The notes: a model not told the origin generated them from the sequence alone. Shown: positions 1-4,731, counted from the first letter of the stretch. The stretch: 5,028 bases of DNA from CAJGCS01 sp045589955 (GCA_045589955.1 JAZNQD010000010.1:1-5028); one strand, 5' to 3'. Numbers and translations: made by a program.

Positions 1-367
1 TTTGAATTTGTCTCAGATGTATGGTCGTACTAATCGTGCTACTGATGATTATAGTGTTACTTATCTTTTAGATAGTGATATTAATCGTTATTTAGGTCCT
101 GCAACTTTAGTAACGGATTATTTCCTTGAAGGTGTTGTTGATTATAATTACGATACTGAATTAGAGCCTGTAGATATTTCTAAGTTAAGATCAAGAGGGA
201 TTAATCGTGAAAATCAAACTATTATCTTTAATGACATTAAAGAAGGCTATAATACACTGAATAAGCTTCGTAGAGCATATAAACAACTTGAAGGTGGTTC
301 ATTCACTATGGTAAAACCCTGTGTGGATTATATGTTATCCTGTGGTGCAGTGAGATATGTTGAATAA
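1..367 (+). CDS. C-terminal fragment of a superfamily 2 (XPD/DinG-like) helicase, 5' end outside the window
   Basis: The frame is open from the left edge to TAA at 365-367, giving about 121 residues. The first visible stretch contains Q-M-Y-G-R-T-N-R (residues 5-12 of the fragment), which matches helicase motif VI (QxxGRxxR), followed by an Asp and a T-Y-x-L-D strand. That continuation is usual in XPD/DinG/Rad3-like and related phage helicases. Motif VI supplies the arginine finger for ATP hydrolysis, so the complete protein would be an ATP-dependent DNA or RNA translocase. The Walker motifs (I, II) and most of the protein lie upstream and cannot be checked. The roughly 95 residues after motif VI show no motif I recognise. 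The stop codon lies inside the start of promoter P1, so this gene ends an upstream transcription unit. A TTG at position 2 could be read as a start, but a motif VI almost at the N-terminus makes truncation by the window edge far more likely. Confidence 0.75.
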   Translation, partial: LNLSQMYGRTNRATDDYSVTYLLDSDINRYLGPATLVTDYFLEGVVDYNYDTELEPVDISKLRSRGINRENQTIIFNDIKEGYNTLNKLRRAYKQLEGGSFTMVKPCVDYMLSCGAVRYVE

Positions 368-386
368 ATCGAAACATTTATATATA
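366..386 (+). promoter_or_regulatory. Archaeal BRE/TATA promoter P1
   Basis: The core ATCGAAACATTTATATATA has a purine-rich TFB-recognition element (CGAAA) directly before a TATA box (TTTATATATA, 377-386). With the usual archaeal spacing of about 26 nt from TATA centre to start, transcription would begin near 407-409, at the foot of a hairpin. The same 21 bases recur exactly at 3573-3593 and 3658-3678. It should drive the five-gene operon starting at 458. Its first two bases overlap the stop codon of the helicase gene. Confidence 0.85.
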
Positions 387-407
387 AGTTCCAACATATA
401 TATTATG

Positions 408-426
408 TAGAGGAGAAAATCCTCTA
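408..426 (+). promoter_or_regulatory. 5'-terminal leader hairpin of the P1 transcript
   Basis: TAGAGGA (408-414) and TCCTCTA (420-426) form a perfect 7-bp stem with a GAAAA loop. It sits at the predicted transcription start of P1, so the mRNA would begin with this stem-loop. Equivalent hairpins with different arm sequences follow P2 and P3. No long T tract follows directly (A7 then T5), so this is not an ordinary terminator. A role in mRNA stability, translation or binding of a regulator is inferred. The 3' arm is also complementary to the ribosome binding site at 444-449. Confidence 0.65.
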
Positions 427-443
427 AAAAAATTTTTAAAAAA

Positions 444-453
444 TAGAGGTGAT
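444..453 (+). promoter_or_regulatory. Ribosome binding site that decides the start of the RHH gene
   Basis: TAGAGGTGAT is a strong match to the 3' end of archaeal 16S rRNA. A GTG at 449-451 is in frame with the gene but lies inside this site, so it cannot be the start. ATG 458 follows after 4 nt, the same spacing as for the gene at 3765. A second ATG at 461 is the alternative. The A-rich stretch 426-443 upstream is probably unstructured. Confidence 0.8.
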
Positions 454-457
454 TAAC

Positions 458-757
458 ATGATGATCAAAGAAAATTTAGAATTAAATAAAGAAAGTAAAA
501 AGAAACTAAAAGTCATTGCGGCGAAAGAAGAAAAAACAATGCGTGACTTAGTATTGTTTGAAGCAGCTGAAATTATTGGCTGGGATTTAGATGTTGAAGA
601 AACTGAAAGAGAACCTAAAGAGAGTCGTACTGGGTTATTAATTAATATTCCGCAAGAAAGTAAAGATGATATCAGATTATTTTGTAGGGATAAAGAAGTA
701 AAGATAAGAGATTTTTGGGTTCAAGCTGTTCGTAATGCTATTGTGAGGTATGATTAA
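458..757 (+). CDS. Tandem ribbon-helix-helix DNA-binding protein, candidate transcription regulator
   Basis: This 99-residue protein appears to consist of two strand-helix-helix units in one chain. Unit 1 covers about residues 3-40 (strand IKENLEL, helices at 11-24 and 27-40). Unit 2 covers about 58-95 (strand TGLLINI, helices at 66-79 and 82-95). The units align without gaps at an offset of 55 residues: E12-S13-K14 with E67-S68-K69, E25 with E80, R29-D30 with R84-D85, with hydrophobic positions also kept. Ribbon-helix-helix (CopG/MetJ/Arc) proteins bind DNA as dimers through a two-stranded ribbon. Two units in one chain would make a monomer that acts as a dimer, as in F-plasmid TraY. As first gene after P1 it may regulate its own promoter and the similar P2 and P3; this is inference. 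The RHH assignment rests on pattern only. An antitoxin role is less likely because no toxin-like small gene pairs with it. The next gene starts directly after its stop (TAA-ATG). Confidence 0.7.
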   Translation: MMIKENLELNKESKKKLKVIAAKEEKTMRDLVLFEAAEIIGWDLDVEETEREPKESRTGLLINIPQESKDDIRLFCRDKEVKIRDFWVQAVRNAIVRYD

Positions 758-1354
758 ATGTTTAAGATTCCTATAGAAAAGGTGTTTGAAGATTTTAAAG
801 CTGTTAATAATAAATTATCAGCTAATCTTATTGAATTGTCTATTAAGCAATCAAGAATTAATTTTGAATTTAAAGATGCTTCAGTTTTATATTCATTTGT
901 GCTTCTTGAATTGTTGGATGATTCATTAGTGGAACCTGATATTTTATATATGACGGCTTTTGATGGTGTAGTTAAATTAACTATAGATACTACAGCTATT
1001 CCATTAACCGAAATACCAGAAGATTCATTATTTAAAGATTTCTTCGATTTAATTGATGAGCTTGGAAAGCATGTTTGTAAATGTCCATCTTTAGAATATG
1101 TAGTGTCTGATAAGTATGTTAAAGTATTTATTGATAAACCTTCAATGGATTTAAAAGCATTGAATGATTTGGAAAAAGTATTTGATTCAGAGTTTACTTT
1201 TGAATTAAATAAGCAAAGACCTTATATTTTATTTATACCACCATTTGATGGAAGTAGTATTCCACCATTTGATGAAACTGATACAGTTAATGATGAAAAA
1301 TTGTCTAATATTGCTAGTAAATTCAAAAGTGAATTAGATTCATTGGAAGAATAA
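758..1354 (+). CDS. Acidic protein of unknown function with a PPFD repeat
   Basis: I do not recognise this 198-residue protein. ATG 758 directly follows the stop of the RHH gene, and GTGAGGT at 743-749 serves as ribosome binding site, so translation is probably coupled. It has no signal peptide or membrane segment. It is acidic and appears to mix alpha and beta: N-terminal helix (4-20), hydrophobic helix (41-55), a strand-rich middle and a long amphipathic helix near 131-146. Residues 160-175 contain two tandem 8-residue copies, IPPFDGSS and IPPFDETD, followed by a charged tail (176-198) that looks flexible. Cys107 and Cys109 form a single C-x-C, with no second pair for a metal site. Its place between a DNA-binding protein and an Mre11-like nuclease suggests a role in the same DNA-processing module, but nothing in the sequence shows a reaction. 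Codon use matches the flanking operon genes (T-rich third positions). Confidence 0.8.
   Translation: MFKIPIEKVFEDFKAVNNKLSANLIELSIKQSRINFEFKDASVLYSFVLLELLDDSLVEPDILYMTAFDGVVKLTIDTTAIPLTEIPEDSLFKDFFDLIDELGKHVCKCPSLEYVVSDKYVKVFIDKPSMDLKALNDLEKVFDSEFTFELNKQRPYILFIPPFDGSSIPPFDETDTVNDEKLSNIASKFKSELDSLEE
1238..1274 (+). repeat. Two 13-bp direct repeats inside the 758 gene
   Basis: CCACCATTTGATG occurs at 1238-1250 and again at 1262-1274, exactly 24 bp apart and in frame. It encodes the doubled I-P-P-F-D segment of the unknown protein. Near-identical DNA suggests a recent duplication of 8 codons. Confidence 0.7.
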
Positions 1355-1370
1355 AAGGGGTTGATTAAAT

Positions 1371-1748
1371 ATGAAACCTAATATGTTTCTATATAGATTA
1401 AATGTAGAAGATGAAAATCATGGAAGTTGGGATTTAGCATTGTCTTGGACAGAGTCATCTTTTATAAAACAGTTCTTCTCTGATAATGTTATTAAGGGTG
1501 GGGACCCTCACGCTTTCTATGAGGTTGAATTTAAAATATTAGATAAGTTAAAGCTTTTATGTTTCCTTGTTGTTGCTAATAGGGGTACTGGGGCTGATGT
1601 TGAAATAGCTGAAGCTCTTTTACCTAAGTCAGTTTTTGATGATAATAAGTCTTATGATGAAAGGTATTTCTATGAAATTGAGGCGACTCAAGAGATATTA
1701 TCCAATGTGTTGGATGAAAATTATAGATATATTTATACTGAAAAATAA
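1371..1748 (+). CDS. Unknown 125-residue protein in the P1 operon
   Basis: I do not recognise this protein. The start is ATG 1371, preceded by AAGGGGTTGAT (1355-1365), only 16 nt after the previous stop, so it belongs to the same operon. The chain is soluble and acidic, with many aromatic residues. It has a short beta-like N-terminus (FLYRLNV), a middle segment DKLKLLCFLVVANRG (58-72) that looks like a buried strand, and an acidic C-terminal half with several Tyr and Glu residues. The hydrophobic run at 60-69 is too short to span a membrane. No catalytic motif or cysteine pair is visible. It might be a partner or accessory factor of the nuclease encoded next, but position is the only support for that. 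Confidence 0.75.
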   Translation: MKPNMFLYRLNVEDENHGSWDLALSWTESSFIKQFFSDNVIKGGDPHAFYEVEFKILDKLKLLCFLVVANRGTGADVEIAEALLPKSVFDDNKSYDERYFYEIEATQEILSNVLDENYRYIYTEK

Positions 1749-1762
1749 ATTAATAGTTAAAA

Positions 1763-1770
1763 GGGGTGAT
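1763..1770 (+). promoter_or_regulatory. Ribosome binding site that decides the nuclease start
   Basis: GGGGTGAT (1763-1770) precedes ATG 1775 by 4 nt. An in-frame GTG at 1766-1768 would add three residues (M-I-Y) but lies within this site. ATG 1775 also places the first metal-binding strand MKIGVISDLH at the extreme N-terminus, as is normal for Mre11/SbcD proteins. Confidence 0.75.
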
Positions 1771-1774
1771 TTAT

Positions 1775-3070
1775 ATGAAAATAGGTGTGATTAGTGACTT
1801 GCATTTGGGTAATAGGCAGTATGGCCTGAGGAGTCGTGAAATAGACTTCTATAATCAGTTTGATAGGGTTGTTGATGAATTAAATAAACTTGATTGCGAT
1901 ATGGTTATCGTAGCTGGTGATATCTTTGATGGTCCTAATCCTTCACCTGAGTCTATTTCTCGCTATAATAAAAGTATTGATAAATTGGAATGTGATAATA
2001 TTGTCGCAATTAAAGGTAATCATACAATGATTCTTCGTGATGATCATTTCCCTGCTGATAATTTGGTTGCTGAAGCACATGATAATTATTATTTATTAGA
2101 GGATGGGGGTAGGTCTTTTATCGATTCTCCTATAAAGAATTTACCGTCTTCTGCTGAGGCTGGATTGTTTTTAAAAGATAAAAATAATCCTATTATTCAT
2201 ATTGATGGTATAACCTATCGTGGTGAGACTCATATTGAGGAATTTGTTGAGGTGCAGAAAAAGTTGGCGGCTGATATAGATGAGTTTAGTGATTTTAATA
2301 TATTGGTTGTGCATGAGGCATTTACTGAATATTGTGGCTTTACAGGTGCAAACTTATCTATTAATGATATAAATTATGAACCGTATAATGTAGTAATATG
2401 TGGGCATATTCATAATCGTGCTGACCAAGTGGTTGATAAGAATACTATATTTATTCAACCTGGTAGTATTGAAAGATTAAATAGTGCAGAAGCATTGGAT
2501 GAATCTAAAAATGGTAAAGGTATTTATCTTATAGACACAAATACTTCAAATATAGAATTTTATCCAGTAGAATCTATTAGACCTTTCCTTACAGGAACAG
2601 TTGATTTATATACAAATGAAGATATTGAAAATTACTTCAATGAACTTCAAGATAAAATTGATACTTATGAAGTTGAACCAGTTGTGAGTTATAAGTATAA
2701 TATACCTGATGAATTATTTGATTTAATAGGTTTATATAATAATTTACATAATATATTAATTGATAAATCAAAGATTAATCGTGTTATTGATGATGATGAT
2801 ACTAGTCTTGTTATTACTAAGGATGAGGTTCCAACATCAATTGCGGCTGTAAAATGGGCTGGTGCTAATAAATTTGATGATGAGGATGAGGGTCAGTTAT
2901 TTGAGGCCTTATATAATGCTCGTGATTCTAAAGAAGAATTGATAAATATTGGGAATGAGTTTTACGAGAAGCATTTTAAGATACCAGATGATTGGGAATC
3001 TGATTTTGAAGTGCCAGAAGAAGTTTTGGAAATCTATAAATATTTCGAGGAGTTGGAGGTGAAAATTTGA
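1775..3070 (+). CDS. Mre11/SbcD-like metallophosphoesterase, probable DNA repair nuclease
   Basis: This 431-residue protein carries the full metallophosphoesterase motif set in order: D8-x-H10 (SDLHLG), G48-D49 (GDIFD), G81-N82-H83 (GNHT), H180 (VVHEAF) and G210-H211-x-H213 (GHIHN). These residues bind two metal ions, usually Mn, and cut phosphodiester bonds. The spacing and N-terminal position of DLH fit the Mre11/SbcD family, which with the ATPase Rad50/SbcC processes DNA ends and hairpins; T4 gp47 is a viral example. GNHT replaces the commoner GNHD, but the key Asn and His are kept. After the PGS strand (229-231) the remaining 200 residues form a cap-like and acidic C-terminal region I cannot assign, including acidic runs near 340 and 370. 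No Rad50/SbcC gene lies in the window, so the partner is outside, host-encoded or absent. A different phosphoesterase activity is possible. The stop overlaps the next gene's TTG start by 4 nt. Confidence 0.85.
   Translation: MKIGVISDLHLGNRQYGLRSREIDFYNQFDRVVDELNKLDCDMVIVAGDIFDGPNPSPESISRYNKSIDKLECDNIVAIKGNHTMILRDDHFPADNLVAEAHDNYYLLEDGGRSFIDSPIKNLPSSAEAGLFLKDKNNPIIHIDGITYRGETHIEEFVEVQKKLAADIDEFSDFNILVVHEAFTEYCGFTGANLSINDINYEPYNVVICGHIHNRADQVVDKNTIFIQPGSIERLNSAEALDESKNGKGIYLIDTNTSNIEFYPVESIRPFLTGTVDLYTNEDIENYFNELQDKIDTYEVEPVVSYKYNIPDELFDLIGLYNNLHNILIDKSKINRVIDDDDTSLVITKDEVPTSIAAVKWAGANKFDDEDEGQLFEALYNARDSKEELINIGNEFYEKHFKIPDDWESDFEVPEEVLEIYKYFEELEVKI
3055..3062 (+). promoter_or_regulatory. Ribosome binding site supporting a TTG start
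   Basis: GGAGGTGA lies inside the last codons of the nuclease gene, 4 nt before TTG 3067. No in-frame ATG or GTG lies nearby, and the ATG at 3071 is in another frame. The TTGA overlap means the next protein is probably made by ribosomes that have just finished the nuclease. Confidence 0.7.
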
Positions 3071-3555
3071 ATGCTAAAAATTTCTTTAATATTAAAATAT
3101 TAAGTATAGTATTATGGTTAGTTGAACATAAGGGTGAATATAGCACGTCGTTAATACAAGAGGAAGTTGGTTTAGGTATAATTACTTTAGTTAAATATTT
3201 ACACCTATTAAATACATTAGGGGTATGTAGTGTAACCCCCGATGAGTTTTCAGATGAGTTATTTGTTACTGTAAATGAAGAATCTGATATAGTTAAAGCT
3301 TTTAAAACTATTGAAGATTTATTATATGAAAAAGCAAGTAAATCTAATGAAGTTGCACTTTGTTTAGATGATCAGGATATAGCTATTACAGAGGTAATGG
3401 ATGATTTAACTATGATGCCGTTGGAAGACTTATATGAGTTAGCTGATGAAATAGAAGAAGAGACTATTGCTAATGAATATCTAGATATGACCGATATTAG
3501 AAATGCTATACAAAGGATTATTGAATTAAGAGAAAATTTGGGTGAGGAATTATGA
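3067..3555 (+). CDS. Winged-helix-like protein with an acidic C-terminal tail
   Basis: This 162-residue protein starts at TTG 3067, which overlaps the nuclease stop (TTGA) and is supported by a strong RBS. Residues 8-69 fit a winged helix-turn-helix: helix 1 at 8-22 (ILSIVLWLVEHKG), helix 2 at 26-34, a likely recognition helix at 37-51 (GIITLVKYLHLLNTLG) and a wing-like pair of strands at 53-69. Many archaeal transcription regulators have this form. The rest is highly acidic and helical (74-90 and 110-162, with MMPLEDLYELADEIEEETI in the middle), and might be a dimerisation or protein-protein region. DNA binding is inferred from secondary-structure pattern only; the recognition helix has few basic residues, so a structural or protein-binding winged helix is also possible. 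Translational coupling to the nuclease suggests matched amounts of the two proteins. It is the last clear gene of the P1 operon. Confidence 0.75.
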   Translation: MNAKNFFNIKILSIVLWLVEHKGEYSTSLIQEEVGLGIITLVKYLHLLNTLGVCSVTPDEFSDELFVTVNEESDIVKAFKTIEDLLYEKASKSNEVALCLDDQDIAITEVMDDLTMMPLEDLYELADEIEEETIANEYLDMTDIRNAIQRIIELRENLGEEL

Positions 3556-3617
3556 TGAAAAAGAGAGGTGATAAATCGAAACATTTATATATAGGTTGCA
3601 ACAGATATATTATATAG
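3552..3617 (+). other. Tiny coupled reading frame running into promoter P2, possibly a gene remnant
   Basis: ATG 3552 overlaps the stop of the preceding gene (ATGA) and has a good RBS (GGTGAGG, 3541-3547). The frame runs 21 codons (M-M-K-K-R-G-D-K-S...) and its latter two thirds are the P2 promoter DNA itself. It also contains a second RBS-like AGAGGTGAT (3564-3572) with no start codon after it, since P2 begins at once. This could be a real micropeptide, but it looks more like the start of a lost gene interrupted by the promoter cassette. Low confidence as a coding gene. Confidence 0.25.
3573..3593 (+). promoter_or_regulatory. Archaeal BRE/TATA promoter P2
   Basis: This is an exact copy of the 21-nt P1 core, with TATA at 3584-3593. 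Including the downstream region to 3619, it matches P1 at 43 of 47 positions. Predicted transcription start is near 3615. No reading frame with an RBS follows before P3 starts 64 nt after the end of this core, so P2 either adds a longer transcript to the 3765 gene or makes a short RNA. Confidence 0.75.
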
Positions 3618-3638
3618 AGAAAGATGAAAGTCTTTCTT
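3617..3638 (+). promoter_or_regulatory. 5'-terminal leader hairpin of the P2 transcript
   Basis: AGAAAGA (3618-3624) pairs with TCTTTCT (3631-3637). A U-G pair closes a GAAA tetraloop at 3626-3629, and a further G-U pair is possible outside. The position relative to TATA equals that of the P1 hairpin, but the arm sequence differs, which suggests that structure is kept rather than sequence. Confidence 0.6.
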
Positions 3639-3657
3639 GAAATATAATATTTGTTGA

Positions 3658-3678
3658 AAATCGAAACATTTATATATA
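3658..3678 (+). promoter_or_regulatory. Archaeal BRE/TATA promoter P3
   Basis: This third exact copy of the 21-nt core has TATA at 3669-3678. Predicted start is near 3700, just before a GGGA hairpin. It should drive the gene at 3765 with a leader of about 65 nt. The region between TATA and start has diverged more from P1 and P2 than they have from each other. Confidence 0.85.
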
Positions 3679-3700
3679 GGTAGAGACAAATATACTAGTA

Positions 3701-3713
3701 GGGAGCAAATCCC
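3701..3713 (+). promoter_or_regulatory. 5'-terminal leader hairpin of the P3 transcript
   Basis: GGGA (3701-3704) and TCCC (3710-3713) enclose a GCAAA loop. The stem is short but GC-rich, and outer TACT/AGTA pairing (3693-3696 with 3715-3718) is possible across an uneven internal loop. It corresponds in position to the hairpins after P1 and P2. An A-rich stretch with TTTAAAAAATA (3732-3742) follows, as in the P1 leader. Confidence 0.5.
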
Positions 3714-3752
3714 AAGTACCAAAAAAAAATATTTAAAAAATAACTAAAAAAA

Positions 3753-3760
3753 GAGGTGGT
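3753..3760 (+). promoter_or_regulatory. Ribosome binding site that decides the start at 3765
   Basis: GAGGTGGT stands 4 nt before ATG 3765. An in-frame GTG at 3756-3758 would add three residues but is part of this site, so ATG 3765 is the better start. The spacing equals that before ATG 458 in the other cassette. Confidence 0.75.
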
Positions 3761-3764
3761 TTTA

Positions 3765-4325
3765 ATGGTACAAGAACTAAAAACAACTAACGATGCAAAT
3801 AATGGTAGAACTTCAATAAATCTCGATGCACTCGGAGCAGCAGGAACAGCTAATATAGTCGGTGAGAAAAAAGAAAAACCTAAATTGCTAGAACCAGTTG
3901 AAGCAAGAATACTTAGCACCGATATAGTAATGACCGACCAAATAGGTAATAACCGTGATGACGAAGATAAAAAATTCTTTAGAGGATATGTCACATATGA
4001 GACAGAATTCATAGATCCTGCAACAGGAGAAAAAGTAACTTCTAAAGATTCTTTTGGAACATTAAGATTTTATTTAAAAATGGATGAAACCAAATCTCCA
4101 ATGAGGAACCCAGATGGTTCACCAGCAATTGAAAGATTATGGATTGGTGACAAATCTGGATTGGGTAAACTTTTAAAATTGGTACAACAACACGACAAAA
4201 ATGTCGTAACTTATAATGACTTCCTTGGTTACTTTAAAGAAGGTACAAGAGTTAAGATACAAACCTTGTTCACCACGTATCAAGGAGAACAGAAATATAA
4301 GCAAGAGATTGTAGAGATTTTATAA
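3765..4325 (+). CDS. Unrecognised 186-residue protein, possible OB-fold ssDNA-binding protein
   Basis: I cannot assign this protein firmly. It begins with a low-complexity, probably disordered tail (1-42, rich in Asn, Thr, Ala, Lys). A predicted strand-rich domain follows from 43 to 186, with strands near 44-52, 72-83, 97-106 and 162-170 and a helix at 131-143 (SGLGKLLKLVQQH). The C-terminal part F-L-G-Y-F-K-E-G-T-R-V-K-I-Q resembles the 'limit-then-strand' pattern seen in phage ssDNA-binding proteins. Strong, doubled promoters with a dedicated leader, its own terminator and codon use unlike the operon upstream all fit a protein made in large amounts, as SSBs are. Neighbouring helicase and Mre11-like genes make that role plausible, but there is no diagnostic motif and no acidic C-terminal tip. 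A structural or host-interaction protein is the alternative. Gene certainty is high, function certainty low. Confidence 0.85.
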   Translation: MVQELKTTNDANNGRTSINLDALGAAGTANIVGEKKEKPKLLEPVEARILSTDIVMTDQIGNNRDDEDKKFFRGYVTYETEFIDPATGEKVTSKDSFGTLRFYLKMDETKSPMRNPDGSPAIERLWIGDKSGLGKLLKLVQQHDKNVVTYNDFLGYFKEGTRVKIQTLFTTYQGEQKYKQEIVEIL

Positions 4326-4357
4326 AAAGAAGGATTTTAAAGTCCTTCTTTTTTTTT
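4324..4357 (+). terminator. Hairpin plus T9 tract after the 3765 gene
   Basis: AAAGAAGGA (4326-4334) pairs with TCCTTCTTT (4343-4351), and the run continues as T9 (4349-4357). Loop bases TTTTAAAG can add weak pairs. It begins at the stop codon of the 3765 gene. Archaeal termination depends mainly on the T tract, so it should stop or reduce transcription. The RBS of the next gene starts only 3 nt later, so some readthrough or a weak local promoter is needed for that gene. Confidence 0.7.
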
Positions 4358-4374
4358 GTGGAGGTGTTAAAAAA

Positions 4375-4731
4375 ATGACAGGTAAAGAAGAAATTGATTA
4401 TAAAGAAAAATATGAAAAATTATGTAAAGAATACGAAAATTTACAAGATTTGGTTTATAGAGAAGATTATTTTCTTGTAGAAGGCACAACCGAACATACG
4501 GAAGATTCATGTGCTTTTAAAAATAATACTTGTGTATACAATAAAAGACTTGGTAAACCATATTCCGCAACAGAGATTGTAGAAGTATTAAATACAACAT
4601 CAGAGCTAATTGACTCTTTAGAAAAAAGTTTAGATGAAACGCATGATGTTGTAAGAAAAGTAGTAAATGTATTAGAAGAAGGTGATGAATTAATAGATAA
4701 AAAAGAAATATTGAAAGCAATATATTCATAA
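4375..4731 (+). CDS. Small charged, coiled-coil-like protein of unknown function
   Basis: I do not recognise this 118-residue protein. ATG 4375 follows GGAGGTG (4360-4366). Residues 4-27 (Glu/Lys-rich, ending in EYENLQDLV) and 65-115 (TEIVEVLNTTSELIDSLEKSLDET and onward) look helical, with heptad-like hydrophobic spacing, suggesting coiled-coil association. The middle 30-62 holds C46-x6-C53 and H41; with C17 there are three Cys, not a clear zinc site. No BRE/TATA as good as P1-P3 lies upstream. A weak TATA-like TTTTATAA at 4318-4325 would place the start inside the T tract, so readthrough of the terminator is the simpler source of mRNA. Codon use is A-rich like the 3765 gene and unlike the P1 operon. 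Its 3' end overlaps the convergent gene by 6 nt. Confidence 0.75.
   Translation: MTGKEEIDYKEKYEKLCKEYENLQDLVYREDYFLVEGTTEHTEDSCAFKNNTCVYNKRLGKPYSATEIVEVLNTTSELIDSLEKSLDETHDVVRKVVNVLEEGDELIDKKEILKAIYS

Noticed and set aside
405..410. ATG-TAG start-stop pair before the P1 hairpin
   Set aside because: It spans the predicted transcription start, so it is probably not in the mRNA and has no RBS.
458..1354. Toxin-antitoxin pair formed by the RHH gene and its neighbour
   Set aside because: RHH antitoxins usually pair with RelE/MazF/PIN-type toxins of about 90-130 residues; the 198-residue neighbour shows no such motif and the regulator has two RHH units.
3372..3584. Minus-strand open frame of 70 codons
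   Set aside because: It lies opposite the acidic tail of the winged-helix-like gene and runs into P2; Ser/Ile-rich composition is typical of the reverse strand of Asp/Glu/Asn-rich coding DNA.
366..3678. CRISPR-like array from the repeated 21-mer
   Set aside because: Only three copies with irregular spacing (3.2 kb and 64 nt); each copy is a BRE/TATA promoter in front of a leader.
3695..4012. Minus-strand open frame of 105 codons
   Set aside because: It overlaps the better supported gene at 3765 and the P3 leader; no RBS fits its start and the composition is that of a reverse shadow.
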